This document shows positions 58,607 to 64,000 of a stretch of 64,000 nucleotides of DNA, one piece after another. Made by a program: the position numbers and the translations under genes. Origin of the DNA: CAZOVB01 sp964583095 (lineage in GTDB: Bacteria; Planctomycetota; Phycisphaerae; SM23-33); assembly GCA_964583095.1 (NCBI GenBank), contig CAZOVB010000014.1, positions 29,732 to 93,731 of the forward strand. The letters run 5' to 3'. The notes beneath the pieces are model-generated. The model did not search any database, was not told the origin of the DNA, and saw nothing but the letters and a program-made list of their open reading frames with translations. Every line of letters begins with the position of its first letter. Positions within the stretch are counted from its first letter, which is position 1.

Positions 58607-59113
58607 CTACATATTGACCGTGTGCCCCCGGCCTCCCACACGCTCGCGCAGGTCCAGGCCGCCTTCCAGCACGCTCTTGAGATTCGTCAGGTAGAACGTC
58701 CAGCCGCCGTAGCAATCAATGAAGAGCTGACGGCCCGCTTCGCTCTGGGCCATGCCCTCCTGGCTGAGGCGGATGCGTGTCTGGCCCTCGTCGGTTTCCA
58801 GTTCCACCAGCACGCGAACCCCCGGGCCGAAGGTGAAGCCCATCTCCGAACCCGGTTGCATCTTGAGCACGTTGCCGCTCATGGTGAATTCACTGGCCAG
58901 CCACCGCCAGGTGAAGGTGGAACCCAGGGGAGGCGTCTCGTCGTCGCCGATCTTCTGATCCCCGGGCGAGGTGAAGGAGGCGTCCTGGAGGAACCATTCG
59001 CGAAGCCCGGCCGGCGTGGCCCAGGCCCGCCAGACCCTCTCCTTTCCGGCGGAGATGTAAATGCTCATATCGAAGGCGAACCACGGGTGCGTTGCGGAAG
59101 TCTGCTCAGTCAT
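58607..59113 (-). CDS. SRPBCC (AHSA1-like) domain protein
   Basis: This 168-residue protein has the START-like fold of the activator of Hsp90/AHSA1 family. It opens with a strand SIYISAGKERVWRAWATPAGLREWFLQDASF, continues with LGSTFTWRWL and FTFGPGVRVLVELE, and ends with FIDCYGGWTFYLTNLKSVLEGG. These proteins bind hydrophobic ligands or partner proteins. No catalytic motif is visible and the ligand is unknown. A TAGAAT (59127-59122, minus strand) ends 8 nt before the ATG, so this gene too may be transcribed nearly leaderless. It stands alone between the thioesterase and the toxin-antitoxin pair. Confidence 0.8.
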   Translation of the reverse strand: MTEQTSATHPWFAFDMSIYISAGKERVWRAWATPAGLREWFLQDASFTSPGDQKIGDDETPPLGSTFTWRWLASEFTMSGNVLKMQPGSEMGFTFGPGVRVLVELETDEGQTRIRLSQEGMAQSEAGRQLFIDCYGGWTFYLTNLKSVLEGGLDLRERVGGRGHTVNM

Positions 59114-59189
59114 AGAGGGTCATTCTAGCAGGCTGCTCGCCGAGGAAAAGAGTTCTTCCGGATTGAACGCAAAACGCCCCCCATTCCCT

Positions 59190-59582
59190 TCAGTCCACCC
59201 GTCGAGTACGGAACCACTCGGCGATCTGCTCCTTGTTCGCCCGGCCTGTCGCGACCGAAAGCGTCAACTCGACAAGCCCATCCTCATCATTCTCGATTTC
59301 GATGTCGTTCACGGCAAGGAACACAATCGCGCAGGCCGAACCCGTCCGCTTGTTTCCATCGTAAAACGGGTGATTCTGCACAATATGGAACATATAATCC
59401 GCCGCCATCATGTAGACGTCTTCATGCAGATACTCACCGCCGAAACCTGCCTGCGGCTGGGCGATTGCAGACTCCAGCAGCCCGGTGTCCCGAACGCCCG
59501 GCTCGCCGCCGTATCTTTCAATCAAGGCCTGGTGAAGGCGCAGCACACGATCCAAGTCCAGAAATATCAGCTCCCCCATCAT
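59190..59582 (-). CDS. doc: Doc-family (Fic-fold) toxin
   Basis: This 130-residue Fic-fold protein of the Doc branch has the complete active motif HPFYDGNKRTG (HxFxDGNK). Doc proteins use ATP to phosphorylate elongation factor EF-Tu and so stop translation. The N-terminal LIERYGGEPGVRDTGLLESAIAQPQ is also family-specific. It follows the antitoxin gene directly, with its ATG adjacent to the antitoxin stop (TAGATGATG), so it is translated by coupling. An upstream copy of the ATG (59582 or 59579) makes the exact start uncertain by one residue. The toxin is expected to be active. Confidence 0.9.
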   Translation of the reverse strand: MMGELIFLDLDRVLRLHQALIERYGGEPGVRDTGLLESAIAQPQAGFGGEYLHEDVYMMAADYMFHIVQNHPFYDGNKRTGSACAIVFLAVNDIEIENDEDGLVELTLSVATGRANKEQIAEWFRTRRVD

Positions 59583-59810
59583 CTACTCCGCAAGCTTCTT
59601 CATCGCGCGTCCAAAACGCTGATGCACCATTTCGACTGCTTCTTGGAATTTTGCTTCCACCTGTTCGTCGCGAACAGGACTCAGCATCAGGCAACTGCCA
59701 TCCGTCGCCACTTCCAGGGGCGTATCGGCGTCGATGTGGAGCAGTTCCAGGATCGGTTTGTCGATGATCAGGGCCAGGCTGTTTCCGTGCTTGATCAGTT
59801 TCTTGCGCAT
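59583..59810 (-). CDS. AbrB/MazE-type antitoxin
   Basis: This 75-residue protein begins with a swapped-hairpin AbrB DNA-binding fold (KKLIKHGNSLALIIDKPILELLHIDADTPLEVATDG). A C-terminal helix (VRDEQVEAKFQEAVEMVHQRFGRAMKKLAE) probably neutralises Doc. This antitoxin type paired with Doc differs from the classic Phd but is a known arrangement. The start at 59810 is set by AAGGAG 7 nt upstream; the longer frame lacks one. Being the first gene, it makes the antitoxin before the toxin and presumably represses the shared promoter. Confidence 0.85.
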   Translation of the reverse strand: MRKKLIKHGNSLALIIDKPILELLHIDADTPLEVATDGSCLMLSPVRDEQVEAKFQEAVEMVHQRFGRAMKKLAE

Positions 59811-59824
59811 TGGGTTCTCCTTCG

Positions 59825-59839
59825 TATACACATAGTATA
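59825..59839. promoter_or_regulatory. Operator-like inverted repeat of the antitoxin-toxin operon
   Basis: TATAC (59825-59829) and GTATA (59835-59839) are perfect 5-bp arms with a 5-nt spacer. They overlap the -10 box and the predicted start of transcription. AbrB-type antitoxins commonly bind such sites. Confidence 0.45.
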
Positions 59840-59862
59840 TCTTACGTACGCCCTGCCTGCAA
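59834..59862 (-). promoter_or_regulatory. Promoter of the AbrB-Doc operon
   Basis: On the minus strand: TTGCAG (59862-59857), a 17-nt spacer and TATACT (59839-59834). The leader of about 17 nt contains the AAGGAG ribosome binding site. Confidence 0.6.
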
Positions 59863-59983
59863 AGCAGCTTTTTCGCCTCTACGTACCAAGGTTGTCGCAT
59901 TTCCTTCTTTCCGGCTGGGCTGTGTACGCGACGGGAGGCGCAGGCTAAAATCATTCCACCACCATCTTCACAAGGACCCGCAA

Positions 59984-60898
59984 GTGGAAACTTCGACTCT
60001 CGGAAAGACAGGACGCACCGTCAGCCGCCTGGGCTTCGGCGGCGCCACGGCCGGCCTGAAGAACTATGGCGGCCCGTATGACCCAGCCAACCCTGACGAC
60101 CGCAGGAGCGTGCAGTCAGCCCTGGAAAAGGCCCTGGATCTGGGCATCAACTACTTCGACAACGCCCCGGGCTATGGAAATGGCGCCGGCGAGAGAATCT
60201 TCGGCCAGGTCCTGGGCGGCGCCGACAGGGACGATCTGTTCATCGCGACCAAGACGGCCATGGTCCCAGCCGAGCAAGTCCAGGACTCCCTGGCCGCCAG
60301 TCTCCAGAACCTCCGCTGCGACTACGTAGACCTTCTCCAGATCCACGGAACCGCCTACACGCCCGAGCACCTGGAGACCTTCTTTGATCCCGGGGGCACC
60401 CTCGACGGGCTCCAGCAATGCAGGAAGCAGGGCCTCATCCGCCATCTGGGCTTTTCGGTCGAGGCCATGAATCCCCCCTGCTACCGCCTTCTGGGATGCG
60501 ATGAATTCGACGTGGTCCAGATCTGCTACAACCTGCTCTTCCAGCATCCATACGATCCGTATTGGCCCTCGGGGGCGATCTACGACGCACAGCAGCAGGG
60601 ACTGGGAATCGTGGCCATGCGGTCCGCCACCAGCGGAATCTTCCAGAAGTGGATCCAGCTTGTGAATCCCAGCAACACCTTCGACTACACCCCCGCCCTG
60701 CTCCAGTTCCAGCTTTCCAACCCGCTGGTCGACGTCGCACTGGTGGGCATGCGATCCGTAGAGCAGGTCCAGGCCAACGTGGCCGCCTGCGAGGATACCG
60801 ACGCCCGCATCGACATCGAGATGCTTCACAACCGTCGCATCCCTGCCGCCGACGTGCGGCGCGGTCCGACGCCGCCTCCCGAGGAGTCCGATTCATGA
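59984..60898 (+). CDS. Aldo/keto reductase
   Basis: This is a 304-residue barrel protein of the aldo/keto reductase superfamily. The catalytic tetrad is present: D and Y in YFDNAPGYGNG, K in IATKTAM and H in LLQIHGTAY. The NADPH-binding end includes VALVGMRSVEQVQANVAAC. The start is a GTG at 59984, with AAGGA 7 nt upstream; the frame upstream of it (to 59810) overlaps the antitoxin gene on the other strand. Its stop overlaps the ATG of the glycosidase gene (ATGA), so it is the first gene of a catabolic operon. The substrate is probably a sugar, but this is inferred from the neighbours. Confidence 0.88.
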   Translation: METSTLGKTGRTVSRLGFGGATAGLKNYGGPYDPANPDDRRSVQSALEKALDLGINYFDNAPGYGNGAGERIFGQVLGGADRDDLFIATKTAMVPAEQVQDSLAASLQNLRCDYVDLLQIHGTAYTPEHLETFFDPGGTLDGLQQCRKQGLIRHLGFSVEAMNPPCYRLLGCDEFDVVQICYNLLFQHPYDPYWPSGAIYDAQQQGLGIVAMRSATSGIFQKWIQLVNPSNTFDYTPALLQFQLSNPLVDVALVGMRSVEQVQANVAACEDTDARIDIEMLHNRRIPAADVRRGPTPPPEESDS

Positions 60899-63036
60899 CC
60901 GATACCCAGCCCTGGTACAAGCGGTGCAGACGTTGGGGCCAGACCAACCTGACCGAGATCGACCCGAAGGACTACGACGCCGCATTCTGGCGCGACTACT
61001 GGCAACGAAGCCGGGTCCAGGGCATCATCGTCAACGCCGGGGGCATCGTCTGCTACTACCCAAGCCGGTTCGAGCACCAGTACCGCGCCGCCCACCTGGA
61101 AGACCGCGACCTGCTGGGAGAGATCATCTCCAACGCACGCGAGCAGGGGCTGGCGGTCCTGGCCCGGATGGACTCCAACCGCGCCCTGGGCGACTTCTAC
61201 AACCTCCACCCCGACTGGTTCTGCGTCAACCACGCCGGCGAGCCCTGCCGGGCCGGGGATCGCTACATCGCCTGCGTCAACGGCCCCTACTACCGAGAAT
61301 ATCTGCCCCAGGTCCTGGAAGAAATCATCCAGCGGTACAATCCCGATGGCTTCACCGACAACTCCTGGACCGGCCTGGGCAGAAAGTACATCTGCTGCTG
61401 CGAGCACTGCCGCAAAGGCTTCCGAGACGCGACCGGCCTGGACCTGCCACAGGGCCCCGACTGGAACGACATGACCTACCGCCGCTGGATTCGGTGGAAC
61501 TACCAATGTCGCGTCGATCTCTGGCAGCACAACAACCGCGTCGCCCAGGCCGCCGGAGGACCCGACTGCCTCTGGCTGGGAATGCTCAACGGCGCCCCCT
61601 GCCAGACCCACGTGTCCTTTGCCGACCTGCACGCCATCGGCAAACTCAGCAAAATCGTCATGTGCGACCAGCAGTCCCGAACATCTACCGGCTTCGGGCA
61701 GAATGCCTACTCCGGCAAGCTGCTCCATGATGTGGCCGGCTGGGATGTGGTGATCCCCGAGAGCATGGCCATGTACGTCCGGGGCAGGCAGACCTTCCGC
61801 CTGGGGGCCAACCCCCCCGCCGAAGCCCAGACCTGGATGGCAGAGGGATATGCAGGCGGCATCAGCCCGTGGTGGCACTTCGTGGGGGCCCGGCGCGACG
61901 ACCGGAGGAAGTTCCAGACACCCCTGGAACGCATGGCCTGGCACGAGCAGAACGAGCAGTACCTCTACGACCGCACCCCCCTGGCCTCCGTCGGCATCGC
62001 CTGGACGCACGAAAATGCGGACTTCTACGGCCGGGACGACGCCCGGCATCGCGTCCTCATGCCCCGCTACGGCTTTACCCGCGCTCTCCAGCGCGCCCGC
62101 ATCGACCACTCCGCCGTGCACCTGGACAATCTCCACCGCTGGGCCGAAAAGCTGAAGGTGCTCGTCCTGCCCGACCTGGCCGTGATGTCCGACAAGCAGG
62201 CCCGCAGCATCGAGCAGTTCGTCCAGGCCGGCGGGAGCATCGTCGCCACCGGACGCACCAGCCTGATGGACATCTGGGGCAACCCGCGGGAAAACTTCGC
62301 CCTGGCCCAGCTGCTGGGTGTTGACGCAACAAACCAGCGCATGGGCCCCCAGGGCGAGCCCTCTACCGACTGGGAGATCCCCACAGGGCACAACTACATC
62401 CGCCTGCCCGACGAGCCAACCGGGCGCCATCCGATCCTGGCCGGCTTCGAGCAGACCGACATCCTGCCCCTGGGCGGCAGCGTGGAATGCACAGCCCCCA
62501 GGCAAGGCCAGGCACAGACGATTGCGACGTTGATTCCCGCTTTCCCCATTTACCCCCCCGAGTTCGCCTGGATGCGACAGGAACGAACCGACATCCCCGC
62601 CATCTGCGCGCGCGAGTTGCCTTCCGGCGGGCGGGTGGTGTACTTGCCGGCCGACTGCGACCGCGCCTTCGGCCTGCGAGGCCTGCCCGACCACGGGGAC
62701 CTGCTGGCCAAGGCAGTCCGCTGGGCCCACCGCGAACCCCTGCCGCTGGAAGTCCAGAGCCCGGGCAAGCTCGACTGCCACCTCTACCGCCAACAGGACC
62801 GACTGATCCTGCACCTGGTCAATCTCACAGGCTGCGAAGAAGAAGGCGGCTACCGCGAGGAGTTCCTGCCGGCAGGTCCCGTTGACATTCGAATCCAGTC
62901 TCCCGGAGACTTCCTGAAAGGCAAGGCCAGAAGGCTCGTCGGCCAAGACCAGGAGATCAGCTTCGACCCCCGCGCCCAAACCCTCACAATCTCACTTGAG
63001 CAGATCCGCGACCACCAGGTCGTAGTCCTGGAATAG
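60895..63036 (+). CDS. GHL6-type putative glycoside hydrolase with a trimerisation-like domain
   Basis: This 713-residue protein has an N-terminal barrel like the hypothetical glycosyl hydrolase 6 family. FWRDYWQRSRVQGIIVNAGGIVCYYPS is followed by DLLGEIISNAREQGLAVLARMDSNR and by GFTDNSWTGLGRKYICCCEHCRKGF, with candidate acidic residues in GFTDNSW. A second part resembles the GH42 trimerisation domain (LASVGIAWTHENADFYG, KVLVLPDLAVMSDKQARSIEQFVQAGGSIVATG). There is no signal peptide. Substrate unknown. It overlaps the aldo/keto reductase gene (ATGA) and is followed, 15 bp later, by the cyclase gene. Confidence 0.8.
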   Translation: MTDTQPWYKRCRRWGQTNLTEIDPKDYDAAFWRDYWQRSRVQGIIVNAGGIVCYYPSRFEHQYRAAHLEDRDLLGEIISNAREQGLAVLARMDSNRALGDFYNLHPDWFCVNHAGEPCRAGDRYIACVNGPYYREYLPQVLEEIIQRYNPDGFTDNSWTGLGRKYICCCEHCRKGFRDATGLDLPQGPDWNDMTYRRWIRWNYQCRVDLWQHNNRVAQAAGGPDCLWLGMLNGAPCQTHVSFADLHAIGKLSKIVMCDQQSRTSTGFGQNAYSGKLLHDVAGWDVVIPESMAMYVRGRQTFRLGANPPAEAQTWMAEGYAGGISPWWHFVGARRDDRRKFQTPLERMAWHEQNEQYLYDRTPLASVGIAWTHENADFYGRDDARHRVLMPRYGFTRALQRARIDHSAVHLDNLHRWAEKLKVLVLPDLAVMSDKQARSIEQFVQAGGSIVATGRTSLMDIWGNPRENFALAQLLGVDATNQRMGPQGEPSTDWEIPTGHNYIRLPDEPTGRHPILAGFEQTDILPLGGSVECTAPRQGQAQTIATLIPAFPIYPPEFAWMRQERTDIPAICARELPSGGRVVYLPADCDRAFGLRGLPDHGDLLAKAVRWAHREPLPLEVQSPGKLDCHLYRQQDRLILHLVNLTGCEEEGGYREEFLPAGPVDIRIQSPGDFLKGKARRLVGQDQEISFDPRAQTLTISLEQIRDHQVVVLE

Positions 63037-63051
63037 AAACAGGAGACTATC

Positions 63052-63711
63052 GTGGAATTGATTGACCTCTCCGGCGAGCTCTTTGATGGCCAGGGCGGAC
63101 ACCTCCAGACCGTCATCGAAGATTTCCGAACACATGAGCAGACCGAGGGTTGGTTCGAGCCGCCCTGCAAAGGCATGGCCGCCAAGAAGCTCATCCTCTG
63201 CGACCATTCCGGTACGCATGTCGACGCCCCGCTGCACTTTGTGCCCGGCGGAAAAACCATCGACCAGGTGCCCCTGGAGCGCTTCGCCGGACGGGGCGTC
63301 CTGGCCGATCTTTCGCAGATGGAGGGCACGGGCGAGGAACTGACCCTCGAAGCCTTCCAGACCTGGGCAGAGAGCAACGCCACGGCGCCACGCGCGGGAG
63401 ATGCTTTGATCTTCCGCCTCAAGCGCCACGACGGCGAGGGCAATGCCTATGTGGGCCTCAGCGAAAAGGTGGCCTCCTGGATTGCCCAACACAACATCGG
63501 CCTGGTCGGCACCGATCAGGGCTCCATCGACTGGCCCAGGAACAAGACGCGTCCAGCCCACCGGGTCCTACTTGCCGCCGGCGTGCCCATCGTGGAGGGG
63601 CTCGTCAACCTCGACACCATTGGCCCGCGGGAGTTCACCTTCCTCGCCTTGCCCCTCAAGCTCCGCGGGGCCACCGGCTCGCCCGTGCGTGCGGCCGCGT
63701 TGACCACCTGA
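63052..63711 (+). CDS. Cyclase-family metal-dependent hydrolase (kynurenine formamidase-like)
   Basis: This 219-residue protein has the family metal-binding motif in DHSGTHVDAPLHF (HxGTHxDxPxHF, residues 51-63), preceded by IDLSGELFDGQ. The C-terminal VGTDQGSIDWP and VPIVEGLVNLDTI complete the fold. These enzymes hydrolyse amides, lactones or related bonds. In a sugar operon a lactone or acyl-sugar substrate is plausible; true kynurenine formamidase activity is unlikely here. The GTG start has AGGAG upstream. It is the last gene of the aldo/keto reductase-GHL6 operon. Confidence 0.85.
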   Translation: MELIDLSGELFDGQGGHLQTVIEDFRTHEQTEGWFEPPCKGMAAKKLILCDHSGTHVDAPLHFVPGGKTIDQVPLERFAGRGVLADLSQMEGTGEELTLEAFQTWAESNATAPRAGDALIFRLKRHDGEGNAYVGLSEKVASWIAQHNIGLVGTDQGSIDWPRNKTRPAHRVLLAAGVPIVEGLVNLDTIGPREFTFLALPLKLRGATGSPVRAAALTT

Positions 63712-63843
63712 CCGGATGTGCCCTCCCCCCCCGCCGGCGTGGAACCTGAGATGGGCTTGTCCCGTTCATGCCATTCCAGGGCCCTGTGGCCCCATCGGTG
63801 CAATGCGGGAGAGATTGCTTCTTTCGCTTCGGCGGTTGTCCGA

Positions 63844-63849
63844 TATAAT
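63844..63849 (+). promoter_or_regulatory. -10 element of the tmRNA gene
   Basis: A consensus TATAAT lies 55 nt before the mature 5' end of tmRNA. The predicted transcript starts near 63856, giving a processed leader of about 48 nt. No -35 hexamer at the standard spacing is convincing. Confidence 0.55.
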
Positions 63850-63861
63850 GGAGGGGTTGAC

Positions 63862-63877
63862 GATCTTTGAAAATTGA
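63862..63877 (+). promoter_or_regulatory. boxA-like antitermination motif in the tmRNA leader
   Basis: GATCTTTGAAAATTGA resembles the rRNA leader boxA (for example the TGTTCTTTGAAAAC type). It is placed in the transcribed leader upstream of the mature tmRNA end. Confidence 0.35.
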
Positions 63878-63903
63878 AGAGGCAGACGCCTCTCCCTTCT
63901 TCC

Positions 63904-64000
63904 GGGGGCGAACTGGTATCGACCGGATGAATTGAGGTGTCGGTGGCGTGTCGAGGTTCCAAGGAGGCCTCGTTAAACACCTTGGACTACCTTTTAGGTG
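63904..64000 (+). ncRNA. ssrA: tmRNA (ssrA), 5' part, truncated by the window edge
   Basis: The sequence GGGGGCGAACTGGTATCGAC is the typical 5' end of tmRNA, with the tRNA-like acceptor and the T/D-like arm start. It is followed by a perfect first pseudoknot. CGAGG (63952-63956) pairs with CCTCG (63968-63972), and the loop CCAAGG (63959-63964) pairs with CCTTGG (63980-63985). The window ends about where the resume codon of the tag reading frame should lie, so the tag peptide and 3' half are missing. tmRNA with SmpB frees stalled ribosomes. It is expressed from its own promoter. Confidence 0.92.

Noticed and set aside
63857..63862. TTGACG as a -35 box for tmRNA
   Set aside because: No -10 hexamer lies 16-18 nt downstream; the TATAAT at 63844 is the better promoter element.
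1..64000. CRISPR arrays, insertion sequences, integrases, tRNA or rRNA genes
   Set aside because: No regularly spaced repeats, transposase motifs or tRNA/rRNA-like sequences were recognised on reading, apart from the tmRNA; a covariance-model scan was not possible.

Overview
The window is about 64 kb of GC-rich (roughly 60-65%) bacterial chromosome. It looks like a planctomycete, probably of the class Phycisphaerae. This is inferred from the combination of a PEP-CTERM protein, formylglycine sulfatases next to a rhamnosidase-like enzyme, several large secreted or cytosolic polysaccharide-active proteins under AraC/XylR-type regulators, a one-chain pyruvate:ferredoxin oxidoreductase and a membrane pyrophosphatase. 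The last two indicate an anaerobic or microaerophilic, pyrophosphate-using metabolism. No insertion sequence, integrase, CRISPR array, rRNA gene or tRNA gene was seen. One tmRNA gene begins at 63904 and runs off the right edge.

Layout. 1-2162: tail of a membrane protein, then a RloA/RloB (AbiL-like) putative phage-defence pair. 2262-5121: a MagIII-type DNA glycosylase, a XylR-like regulator and a divergent PEP-CTERM protein. 5149-6458: a diguanylate cyclase whose 3' end overlaps a small gene. 6608-9410: a three-gene operon of a GH10-fold protein without catalytic glutamates, a ComEA-like HhH protein and a CPBP protease. 9422-11272: an APC transporter fused to a PTS EIIA domain. 11430-16529: a rhamnosidase-sulfatase operon facing a frameshifted AraC regulator. 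16584-18826: divergent purC and argG. 18840-23461: an operon of a SpoIVB-family (S55) serine protease, a propeller protein and a GNAT acetyltransferase. 23663-31961: a hybrid kinase and a cell-surface sugar block (DegT aminotransferase, wecB, ATP-grasp, GT87).

32088-39187: endonuclease III, a kinase-like phosphotransferase, a second sulfatase and nifJ. 39189-40525: a nucleotidyltransferase/winged-helix pair under a palindromic operator, which resembles a toxin-antitoxin cassette. 40541-51306: a VIT-VWA protein with secretin-like domains, then a very large GH2 enzyme coupled to an enolase-superfamily dehydratase. 51393-52645: a solitary AAA+ ATPase preceded by a 57-nt palindrome. 52670-58586: housekeeping genes argS, rsfS, hppA, rpsU and a thioesterase. 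58607-63711: an SRPBCC protein, a Doc/AbrB toxin-antitoxin pair, and an aldo/keto reductase-glycosidase-cyclase operon. 63844-64000: promoter and 5' part of ssrA.

How it fits together. Most of the window serves breakdown of complex, partly sulfated glycans: rhamnosidase with sulfatase, GH2 with a sugar-acid dehydratase, and an AKR with a GHL6-type glycosidase. Each set is organised as a tightly coupled operon, and two regulators sit next to such loci. The accessory signal is carried by small autoregulated modules. A recurring theme found by reading the upstream regions is that several regulators, defence-like genes and DNA-repair genes have a -10 hexamer only 6-10 nt before the start codon and no Shine-Dalgarno, which implies leaderless or near-leaderless transcripts. 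In three of these the promoter is embedded in a clear palindrome.
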